Notes under the pieces: generated by a model
What the model saw: only the letters and a program-made list of their open reading frames with translations
The model's database searches: none
What the model was told of the DNA's origin: nothing
Program-made: the position numbers and the translations under genes
Shown here: positions 21,600 through 31,469 of the stretch, piece after piece
How positions within the stretch are numbered: position 1 is the first letter of the stretch
Layout: the number at the start of each line of letters is the position of its first letter
Source: Calvatia gigantea
Lineage: Eukaryota > Basidiomycota > Agaricomycetes > Agaricales > Lycoperdaceae
Length of the DNA stretch: 64,000 nt
NCBI GenBank assembly: GCA_025093985.1
Contig: JACAAK010000010.1
Coordinates: 1,327,501 to 1,391,500, forward strand
Direction: 5' to 3'

Positions 21600-22670
21600 T
21601 AAATTTATGCATCGGATAGGAATTTGATAGACACAGAGCAGAGAGAATCACTCAATAGCATAGAATTTGCGGTTGGCATATACCTGATCCAAGCCATCAA
21701 GGCCTGTCAGCTCACCTCCGTACCCGCTTCAATACCTCAACATATTTATGACCAATTTCAAATGAAGTCAAATTCGCCCTTTGCGACGTCGGCTCCCCCT
21801 GCCCCACCGAAGCCAGCCCCACTCCCTCGGAAGTCGCCACCCTTCTTCGCCAAAAACCCCGCAACCCAATTCACGCCAACCAATACTGACCAATGAGACG
21901 TTTCGGTCATCGAACAAGCCGAAGCCAGTGGCCACTTTGATACCCTGGACGCCGATAAAACAGGCCTAATAGATGGTGACTAGTCTGCACGGTTCATGCT
22001 CGAGTTTTTCAGATTGCCTCCTAGTGACGTAGCCACTATCTGGTTTGTCCCTGGCACTGCCCAGTATTATTGATGAATTAATAGGGATATTAGGGACCTC
22101 GTCGACCTACGGCCTGATAACAAGTTAAGTAAAGATCAACTCGCCGTTGCGGTCCACCTGATCCACAGGAAACTAGAAGGCAACGAATTACCCGGCCTAG
22201 AACTTCCCTCTTCATTAATACCACCATCCATGAGGACCAAACCATCATCTCATACGCGTCGTGCATCGGTTCCTCCAGTCCCTCAGAAGAAACCCCCACC
22301 TCCACCGCCCCAATCTAGAAAACCGTCCCTCTCAATACCTTCGCCAACCCCATTAACACCCTCCCTCAAACGTGCAACCTCATTCTCCCCCACGACTCCC
22401 TCACTCCGTACGCCACGTATCCTCAATTCCGACATCAGAAATAGGTTTAGTATTGCAGCTATACCAGAGACCCCCTCACCAGTCGTATCCAACGCACCCA
22501 ATCCCATCCATGGTGCCTTCAAAAGATCTCCGGCTCCTCCTAGCCGTCCACCGCCCGCTGCTCCCGTTCCCTCGTTTTCTGCCCCTCCCAGTCGTCCTCC
22601 ACCTGTCCCACCTACCCCATCACCTCCTCTCCCTTCAACACCTCTACCTCAAGCCTCATCCGGCCCCACT
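21600..22670 (+). pseudogene. fragment of an EDE1/Eps15-like EH-domain gene
   Basis: The fragment contains the end of one EH domain (SLNSIEFAVGIYLIQAIK, then LTSVPASIPQHIYDQ, about 21650-21755), a proline-rich linker, and another EH domain with its calcium loop (FDTLDADKTGLIDGD, about 21934-21978). A TAG stop follows at 21979-21981. After it come ARFMLEFF, an intron (about 22040-22087) and WDIRDLVDLRPDNKLSKDQL. The fragment ends with a proline-rich tail (KPPPPPPQSRKPS). EH proteins bind NPF motifs and scaffold early endocytic sites. The stop codon, a frame break in the linker (about 21896) and the loss of both gene ends make this a dead fragment. The retained intron shows it is a DNA-level duplicate. 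Confidence 0.8.
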
Positions 22671-23020
22671 TACCAACCAGAAGCTGCAGGGTCAATGTTC
22701 TTCGGCAAACGTGAAACTCGGGAGCGATCTCATTCATGTTACATCGCAAGGCCAATGTTGTACCCAGGCGATCCGGCGACGTGGTTGTAACCATTTCAAA
22801 GAGAGACCAAAAGCCAAGCTTTCAAGCTTCAAGCCAGGATACAGTGAACGAAAGGCGAGAGGAAGAGGATTCGACCAATTCAACCCTAGCTCACAGATCA
22901 GGCCCAAACCACCTCCGGTTTCCAAGAATAACATTATACCGACAAATATAGATACTTAGCAATGGGTTGATGCAGATGGTGAAGTTATTGCGGTGACTGC
23001 CAATAGAAGGTGCGCAATGC
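22670..23020. repeat. upstream module of the F-box family, copy inserted in the EDE1-like fragment
   Basis: The EDE1-like reading frame runs straight into this module at GAAGCTGCAGGGTCAATG (about 22681), adding a spurious tail of about 35 codons. The module has no F-box gene on its left. It carries all the landmarks seen at 7845-8200, including GATGGTGAAGTTATTGCGG at about 22975. Confidence 0.7.
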
Positions 23021-23328
23021 TAAAATGCTGTTGCAAAAATATCACTATGAGGTTGATTATCACGGACGAGTGGATGGCGGACTTGGTCATACATCTAACT
23101 GATGTTTTTCTTGGGGACTTGCTCAACACAACTTGAGCTGTGGGATCGTAGTTTTTGGTTTACCAAAGGCGTAAAGGGATGTACTCTATTCCTGGGGACC
23201 GGTCATACACTATGATGCACAATCCACAGCGAATCACTGAGCCACTTCACAACCACCTAACCGGCTCATCACCAATTATCATATCCAACTGCAACCCCCC
23301 GCTAACCAAAGCCCTCAAAACTTCCCAT

Positions 23329-24712
23329 TCACCAGGTGCGCATACCACATCCTCCATGTATATCACAGGCTTGTTCCAGGCGTGAACCCATTGTCCGCTG
23401 AGTCACACCCGTAGAAAGAGGGCCATCTCGACGAGAACAAAGCATCCGAGAAATACCGCGACCAATCAAAACATCTATCCGGAGTTTCTTAAGGTTCGGC
23501 AGTAGGTTCCGGTGATCGGGATTGTCAAGGAGCGTGAGGACACGCATGATGTTAACGCCGTTTTTTTCGAGTTTGCAAGCATCAAGCTCCAGTTCGCGAA
23601 GTGAATCGAGACATTCCCAAAGACTACGCAGCTCCTTTATGCTGTGGTACTGCTGAATCTTCAGAGTTTCCAGCATCGGGAGACTTTGAAAGAAGGTCCG
23701 TTGTAGATCCGTACAAGTTTTCGTGAGGGTGCGTGGGTGATTCCATGTGAGAGTGCGGGTGGCGGGCAAACGAAAACCCTTCCACAAGAGTTCCCGGAAA
23801 AATCCCAGCTTTCCAGTCCACTCGAAGTTTACCAAATGAGGGAGAGTCGTAATTTCAGTCATAATGTTAATCGGGGCAAGGAACTGCCCGCAGGATATGG
23901 GGTTAACAGCACTCGAAAACCTCGAGCTGTGGTGGTGGTAGTCGAAGCAGCCAGAGACAGTATACCAGTGGCATCATCTCCAGCCGGACCGTTGTGATCT
24001 GGCTCCAGTAAGGTTGATTTCTGGACAGAAGTGCATCCACCGCATTCGAATGGAAAAATTGGCGTAGCCGTGGAGCGTTTTGAAGCACAAGAGGAGCAGT
24101 ACTACAACCCAACAGGTGTACTTTCTCAAGATGGGGAAAATGTTGGGTTTGGAAGAAAGGGTGCACCATCTTCCATATTCTCGCATCCCAGGGGTGAGAA
24201 GCCTTGAGCGTCAATGCCCTAATTTTATCCTGATTTTCCGTGGTGACGATTGCCAAGATTTCGCGAATGGTTTCCAGCTGGTCATCGGCCGTATGCCAAC
24301 GATCGATGTCTATGAGCTCAACAACGACCTTCAATTGCCCTGAATTCTTGAAAAACAGGCGCAAGAGGTACAAGCTGTCATCCGTCACGCCCCCCTGAGG
24401 ACTCCGGTTTGGGTCGCATTTAATGGTCGTCCACAGTTCGGGCGTATTCCACGCAACTTCACGCCAGAGTGAGCATACAGCCCCAAGGCGAAGCGGCGTC
24501 GGTGACATTGTGAATATTTCGGATAGGATCTCGGGAGGAATGCCGCATGTTCCCGCTCGAAGGTCGTTGAGTTGGCGGAGAAGGTTGAATCGTTCTGCGG
24601 CGAGCTCATCGAGGCGGGTCTCGATGAGGTGGACTTGGTCATTTGTAGGCGTATCTACTGGTAATTGCGAAGGCATGGCGTGCAGGTTCGGTGGGCTGGG
24701 GATACTGTCCAA
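23329..24712 (-). pseudogene. F-box-like/LRR family gene, best-preserved copy D
   Basis: The first 269 codons are open (24712 to 23906): a start with SIPSPPNLHAMPSQ, helical ETRLDELAAERFNLLRQLN, the F-box-like core GIPPEILSEIFTMSP, LGAVCSLWREVAWNTPELW, then leucine-rich segments (DKIRALTLKAS, FPHLEKVHLLGC, PLVLQNAPRLRQF). A single frame change near 23905 separates this from the 3' part (23862-23329; TTLPHLVNFEWTGKLG, LPMLETLKIQQYHSIKELRSL). This is the common basidiomycete type of F-box protein with LRRs, which in general recruit substrates to SCF ubiquitin ligases. With only one break it may be a young pseudogene or an intact gene with an assembly error. Confidence 0.75.
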
Positions 24713-24799
24713 GTGTTCAATGTCCGACGTTCAGCGTTCAACGCATTGGACTGTGTTCAAGTGGCGGACCTCATTACTCCAGGAACTTGAAAGTTTGAC

Positions 24800-25175
24800 C
24801 TAATTTCGGCTAACTATTCCAGGGTCCACCAGTCAGAAGCTGCAGGGTCAATTTTCAATGTTCAACGTTTAACGATCGATGGTCGGTGAAGTCCAGGAAC
24901 GATCCCCTGCATGCTGTATTATAAGACTAATGTTGTACCCAGGTGGTTCAACGACGCAATCACGACCATTTCAAAGAGAGACCAAGAGTCGAGTCAAGAT
25001 ACAGCGAGCGAAAGACTCGAACGAAAGACTTGGGAGAGAATGAGATCAATTCAGCCACGGTCCTGACCCTGGCTCTAAGTCAGGTCCGATAATATCATAC
25101 ACCAACAAATACAACAAGGGTCGATTGTGAAGCTTTGAAGTTCGTTGCAGCTACCGCCAACAAAGGGTGCGCCGT
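24800..25175. repeat. upstream module of F-box copy D
   Basis: It lies directly upstream of copy D (minus strand) and shares AGCTGCAGGGTCAAT, CCAGGAACGATC, AATGTTGTACCCAGG and CCATTTCAAAGAGAGACC with the copy at 22670. Small insertions have scrambled its first 80 bp. Confidence 0.65.
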
Positions 25176-25614
25176 GTCAGGTTGTGATGCCCTTAATTAC
25201 TTCGAATTTCTTGCCACTACAAGCAGAACCTTGTCACTAACAACGGAGATACAAGTTAGCACGAGTCACGCCCATTTTTTACTTTTACCAACGTTAACCC
25301 CAAAGCGCCCATACGGGATAGAACCAGGATAAGAAAGGACCCCGGATAATCCCTATATACGTCGTGTACAAAAGTCAGGTTTTGGGCCAAATTTTTGTCC
25401 GAACCTGACATCCAGCATTGGAAAAACGGGAGGTCCTTGAAGTGATTTTTTTTGCCATTTTTATGTTATTTGTGCAGCTGCACCTCTTATATACTATATT
25501 TCTTTCTCGGAAAAGCTCCATTGGACTATTGTGCACATGAGCCATGTGTGACCAATAGATTCCAGCCCGATAGTTGAACTTTTTGCTTGAAGCGAGGCCA
25601 AATCAAAATTAGCT

Positions 25615-25745
25615 CAAGATGATCAGGTACAAAATTATCTCCGGTGTCCAAGAATTACTTATGCCAACGAACATAAGTACTGCAATAGGGGTGGATGGAG
25701 ATGGTGAAGTTTATTGCAGTGACAACACACAAGTTCACCGAGTAC
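25615..25745. repeat. partial upstream module, orphan copy
   Basis: Only the distal part of the module is present: GTCCAAGAATTACTTATGCC and GATGGTGAAGTTTATTGCAG match 8110-8170 and 22920-22985. No F-box gene is attached. Confidence 0.5.
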
Positions 25746-26439
25746 GCGATCATCAACAAAGCTAGAGTCCAAGTTTTGCATTTATACGCCTTGCCCAGTT
25801 TTTCTCTTTCACCGCCTTCATGTTAACCTAACAGTGCCCATATGAGATAGAATTAGGACAGGAGACGGAGGGTAGGTCATAACATACAATTTTAATGCAC
25901 GAAAGTAAGGAATGTCATAGGGAGATAAGACCTTGTAAAAATGAATGTGAACCATTGGGGCGCCGAAAGGAAGGAAGAAAGCAAAACTACTTCTAAATGT
26001 TCGCATGATAAAATACAACTTGTTATAGCGTGGAAGGAGGAATCGAAAACCAGAATCAGGGAGCAGCAACGCCAGCACCCGAGCCAATAAGGGTAAAGCC
26101 ACTGAGAGCGCAATGTGGTAAAGAGAAAACAGGGAGGAATTATTCGATGAGGTATATCAGAGAAAGGCGGGAACAAAGAAAGCGTAAAGGCAGTGCTCAT
26201 AATTCCCAGTTAGAAAGACAAACATCATAAAAAAAAAGAGGACGACAACATCGAGAACGTGGAGATGTAGTGACGAAGAGGTTCCAAAAATAGATCAAAT
26301 CCAGGATACGGCACGACGAAAGGGGCGACGAAAAAAGCGGTAGTCTGTAGTCTGTATGACACTTGCCCTGGTCCCAATCGAAATGTTGAAAAATGGGGAT
26401 AGCGGAGAATAGAAAAAATACGGTTTCCGAAATATATCA
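25746..26439. other. intergenic, no gene seen
   Basis: It holds the 3' flank of the minus-strand gene at 26440-28881. No coding segment is recognised. Confidence 0.4.
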
Positions 26440-28881
26440 TCAAGGCTTCTTCGCACCTCCACCTCCACTCACCAACTTCCCGAGTCCCTCCAATGCCCTC
26501 CCCCAACTGGACCTCCTCTTTTGCTTCACCGCCTTCTCCTCCGCCGGCGTCCTTGCAAATTTCGCAGCAGCAGCGGCAGCAGACGTGGTAGTATAGTGCC
26601 CACGCTCACTCGGACGCTTACCCATACCCACCCCAACACCCGTATTATCCGACGTATTATGACCCACATCCGAATTTGTTCCACCCCAGCTCGGAGTCCT
26701 GGGGTGTATCATATCCGACGCACAAGCGGAATTCGAACCCGAACTAGAAACAGAACGCGAAACACCATATAGGGTTGTGTCGGCCTCGTCTTCAAGGCTT
26801 GATGAAGCTCTCAGGTGGTGTAGGTAGTTGCTGTCCTTCCCGTTCGCGGTGTTGACCTTTCTCCATTATGTACTCGTCGATGGGAGAGGACGAAGCACGT
26901 CTGATGGTCTTTCTTGGCTTTGAAGGGGTAGCCACTGGTAACGCAGGTACAGAAGGTGCAGGTGCATATGTTACCGTTGGCTTCGGATTTAGAGTCGAGT
27001 TTCGGGAGGCGGGAGGGGAGAAATAATGTTGAGAAGGAGTGGTTCGAGGTTTAACGGGAGATGTTGAGAGAGAAATCGAAGAGGGCGCGGACCGCGAAGT
27101 ATTTAGCGGAGATGAAGAGAAGGAACCCGTAGGAGCCGGTCCGCGCAGTTCCGGAGATTCGACGTACATGGGGTTCGCCGGATGACCTAGCACAAATTCA
27201 GGAGATTTGGACGGGAAACACATGTCTAAGAAATCGGGTACTCACATATACTCGGACTCGCTGGCTCATCCCAGACGACATCATCAGCACTTGCAAGCCA
27301 CACCCTTCCTTCTCCAACGCTCAATCCCTCCATACCGGCCATTTCCTCTCCCTTTTCTTCTTGCCCATCCAATCCACCCATGAGTAGTATTTCCCCGATG
27401 GTCATCTTTCCGCCAGAAGGCACACTTCCAAATACGCCTGCGGGCAATAAAAATGGTATCGCTTTCTGCTGCGCCGTGATATCCCCAGAAAAAGAAGCGA
27501 ACATATGATTCGAAATTGTGCTCGTAGTGCTCACCCTCCTACTTGCGGGCGACGAGGGGGAGGTGGGCGAAGACAATGCGGACATAGACTGTAAAGGATA
27601 TCCATACGCCAAAAGGAACTGTTCAACGCTCTGTACGAGTTTTGGTTTCAATTTCGGATATTGGCGTTGATGACCGAGCTGGTGTTTTCTAGATCTTCCA
27701 TTTGACCCACTGACGCCCATACTGGAAGAAGACGCGGTTGACGTATTATACACGTGGGATGGCAGAATATGAATTAAGTGTGGTTTGCGTTGGGATTCAG
27801 GTGTTGTCTGGTGTTGATAATGTGATCTAATTTTGCCTTTGACGTGACTAACACTTGAAGTAAGGGGAAGAGAATCGCGACTGCATGGTGCAGAATGCAC
27901 GATTTCATTTTTGCCAGTGGGGTTCTGCTGGCGGCGCAGAATGGTCGAGAACCGGCGTGGGTTTTTCTTGGCAACGGCAGAAGCAGCAATAGTAGCAGAC
28001 GGTTGTTGATGTTCCTTAGCTGGATCGGCAACATGAGAGGAAGACAGGTTCAAGAAGATAGACAACCGTCGCTTGGGCTTTGAGGGTGGATAGGAGAGGG
28101 GAGGGGTTAGGGGTGCCGGAGGGGCAGCGAAGAATGAAGTGGTGAGTGTAGACACGAGGATGGCATGTTTGAGGAGGAGCTTGTCCGGGACGGTATTGGG
28201 GAGAAAGTTAATTATGGCATCAAATGCACGATCCACGGCGGGTCGAGACAAACGTGCTTGAGCAGCACGGCGTCGGCGACTTAAATAAGTTGATGATGAC
28301 GACCTGATGGAGAATGAAGAAGATGAAGCAGATATTGTTGAGGAAGATGAGGTGGAGGAGACTGCCGATGGAGCAGGAGATGGATACCGTTTGATGACGT
28401 CTTGGGTAGGAAGGTCGTGTAAGGAAGACGGCGGCGTGGACGGCGAGTAAGGCTCTTCCACGTCAAATTCGCCTGTTGCAGTGTTTTCTGCCAACTGAAC
28501 CAGTTTCTTGGGCCATTCTGTGTCACATGTGCGGAACTGCCGGACAACACGGTCCGCTCGTTCAAGGAGACTGACAAGACGAAGTGCACTAGAGTCCTGC
28601 GCCAGTGGAGAGCTTAAACGAAGGATACGAACACTTAAAGAAGGCTTCTGAGGGATGTATGGTGGTGCATGGGTTGCTAGAACGACGAGCGACTGGGCAA
28701 GAGAGGAGCTAAAGAGGATTGGATAGAGATCGGAGAGGGCAGGTTCTCCCAGAACGAGTACTGCGCTTGGGGGGTCGGCGTGGGGAGGGATGGAGGGGCG
28801 CCACGGTCCGGGGTCGATGGCAGCGAAGGGGTCGAGGGGAAGACAAGGGCGGAAGACGTCGGTGGGTGGGCGAGCAGCCAT
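26440..28881 (-). CDS. conserved-looking basidiomycete protein of unknown function (about 760 residues)
   Basis: A long first exon (28881-27246) starts MAARPPTDVFRPCLPLDPF. An intron at 27187-27245 joins in phase to give SPSICHPANPMYVESPEL. A further junction near 26810-26860 must change frame to reach the C-terminal exon (LEDEADTTLYGVSRS ... GRALEGLGKLVSGGGGAKKP) ending at 26440; a 49-bp intron beginning at GTCAAC is one possibility. The N-terminal ~110 residues look globular (AVLVLGEPALSDLYPILFSS). A serine-rich linker of about 80 residues follows, then a second ordered part (DRAFDAIINFLPNTVPDKLL) and a region around VEQFLLAYGYPLQ. The rest is Ser/Pro-rich and basic. I recognise no catalytic motif. 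Codon use and the long open frame argue for a real, expressed gene. Confidence 0.7.
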
Positions 28882-28926
28882 CAGGCAGTGGGAGAGATGA
28901 GCTCTCCTCGCTTATGCATGTCGGCA

Positions 28927-28936
28927 TTTATAAATA
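28927..28936 (-). promoter_or_regulatory. TATA-like element upstream of the 28881 start
   Basis: A TATTTATAAA motif on the minus strand lies about 45 bp upstream of the predicted ATG, compatible with a short 5' UTR. Confidence 0.4.
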
Positions 28937-28941
28937 CCCCA

Positions 28942-31469
28942 TTTCCTCCTCCTCCGCCAAGCTCACACTGGTAGTCCACTCAGGAACCGTGTGCAGCCTT
29001 CTCACGCCCCCGCTTATGTTTACTCTCCTCCACTTGACTCCTTACCAGCAATAAAACTACCACTATCTCGCTATCTGCCACTCCTATGTTCACCTCATAT
29101 TCCGTCTCCTAACGGTGACAATCTCTCTCTCCGAAATTTTTTTAGTCAAAACACAGATTTCCACGATCATTTCTGGTCACAAAACTCCTCCTGATGTCCT
29201 TCAGTTATCCTCACTTAGCCAATTCCGCCAGCTCTTCCGTTACTACCGACCACCAGCTTTCACGATCTACCGAACCAGCGACGTCCGCAGTTTTTTTTAG
29301 CACCTCTGCTGCCGAGATTGCCGACTGTCGCGGCACGTTCTATCTTGGCACAAATCAGTTATTACGCCCATTTGGCACCAAGTCCTTCCTTTTCGCCTTG
29401 GCTTTCTCCTCGTACAATTGTCCAATCCCGCTTTATCTCACCTTACACACACTACATAACATCATCTCGTAATCCATAATGACCAACATCGCCACCGGGA
29501 ATCTTGCACATACTGATTTACCAGTTAGGACAGCGCTTGCATTTTTGCGAGTGGCTCAAAGACCGACATATTGGCCCTGAGTCTCGCGGGCGGCATGTGC
29601 CACACGACCTGCTATTTAAATCTCGTTCTTTAATCGACCAAGGCCAGACATGTTACACCCGTCAAATATATCAAACACGAAGATCAAGCTCAAACTCATA
29701 CATCGACTCAGAAGCCAATAACTGCCAAACCACTTGGTCACACAACGCAGGAGTAAGTACGCGAGCACCCGAGTTTACTAACCCTCCCTCGAAAACTGGC
29801 GTCGAAAATGCTACTATAGTTTGCCACAAGAGGTTTAGCCGAAGACCATTCGAATTTCGTAGGCCTCAGGAAGGGGGTACTTACGGGACGATCGGCACGA
29901 TGCCTTTGGTTCCGGTCAGGGCAAGGCTGAGACCCTACCAAGGCCGTGGCAGTGCAAGTTCGGTGCAAGTCCATGTCCCCGAACAAAGTATCCAGACCCA
30001 CATGGTAATTAGATGGTCTACCATGAACCACTTCCTGTGGAACTTGCGTGAAGTATACGAACGGCATCATCTTGCACACCGAATAAGGAAACTGTGTTCC
30101 CTCATATGAAACGGGGGGATTGAAAACGAGGGCGCTGACTTGGGGGGTTGGGGTCATAACAGAGGGGGTGCGAAGCTTATTCCCTTAGCTCTCAACATCA
30201 TCTCACCCGCGACCCTCGTGGAACTAAAAGTTAACTTGTTGGACCCAAGGCAATGTGAACGACACCCCAGATTTCTTCACAAGTTCTTGAGCCGCCGAGC
30301 AAGACACTTTTCCAGCCTTGTCGCATATACTCGTGATACAACCCCGTGTTCCTCGTGTTCTGCCTGCCGATCGAATTTGACACCATTCAAAATCTATTTA
30401 GAACATTATGCCATGCACTCGAGGTCTAAAAATTGGAAGAAGCCTCCGCGTCATATTGCGCGAATGGCGCTCATTGCGATTCTTATTTTACATCCAGCGA
30501 CTATTTCTACCTAAGGTTCCCAAGCCAAAAAGAACAAGAAGTGAAGCTTTGAAGAGTCATTAACCACCGATTATCGATCATTGATGGAAAGCTCGCGAAT
30601 TGCCGCTAAATTTCTGGTTGGCCCCAGCCGAATCCTGCGCGCTAGTCAGAGCCTTTTTACCCGAGACACTGCTACCCGAGACATCCAGAGTCCTAGCAAT
30701 ATCCCTTCCCGGTCACGTCGCCTCTTCACTTTGGCGAAACTAATAGAGTAGCCTGGGCCAGAGGTGACCATCAGGTATAATCCGGTGTCAGTCTAGAGGC
30801 TTTCGATAGGCGACGCATACTTACTAAGGCACAAATTTTGCAGCTGCTCCTTGAGCGACGATTCACAGCGGTACATTAATTCCGTACCTGCGATGTCTCT
30901 TGACATCCAGACTTTGAGGTTGAGAATATCTACACACTGGTCCGTAGGAAACCCGTTCCGAATGCCGGTCAGTTTAAACAATGAATGGGGTGAGTATGAC
31001 TAGTGGAAGAAGTAAGTTTCACGAGAACACCAGAAGCACCCAGCGGTTCTGTTCATCTCGAACATGATATACTGCAATCCAATATCCGACGCTCGAAGGC
31101 AATAACTGCAGTAATATAAAGAGCATAACGTTACCTCTGACGACCATCCGTTGTTACTTCAGAAGTTGCTTTGTCTTGTTTCACTCTTGTTCCTCGCACT
31201 CACGTGTCACGCATACATATTGATCTATATCTAGATCTATATCTAAACATGTTGACAAAGTTATTGTTGACCTTGTTCAGAGTACCGCCCTTCTCTAGGC
31301 GCTCCATCATCATTCAAAAGGCGTGTCAAAGCTGTTGCTTCACGTGTTGTTAACATGTTTAGCGCTCAAGAACGATGTCGATTATCCTTGTCAGGGATCT
31401 AGATGACAACAGCCTCAAAACCCCACCAAGCACCGCCAAAACTCTGAAATTTCCCCCCACGTTCCCGTC
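28942..31469. other. long stretch without a supported gene
   Basis: Open frames of 60-200 codons exist on both strands (longest 29504-30109 plus and 29738-30157 minus). They overlap each other, lack recognisable domains and have no consistent splicing. A minus-strand frame at 30793-30981 (ESSLKEQLQNLCLSKY) is equally isolated. A short tandem repeat of ATCTAT/ATCTAG units lies at about 31220-31245. Decayed genes may be present but cannot be named. Confidence 0.35.

Noticed and set aside
27895..28083. Plus-strand frames antisense to the 28881 gene, and similar antisense frames over ADH, RRM and ATG11
   Set aside because: Shadow frames of real coding sequence with no independent signals.
29504..30157. 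Overlapping open frames of 201 (plus) and 139 (minus) codons
   Set aside because: They overlap on opposite strands, have no recognisable domain and no supported neighbouring exons.
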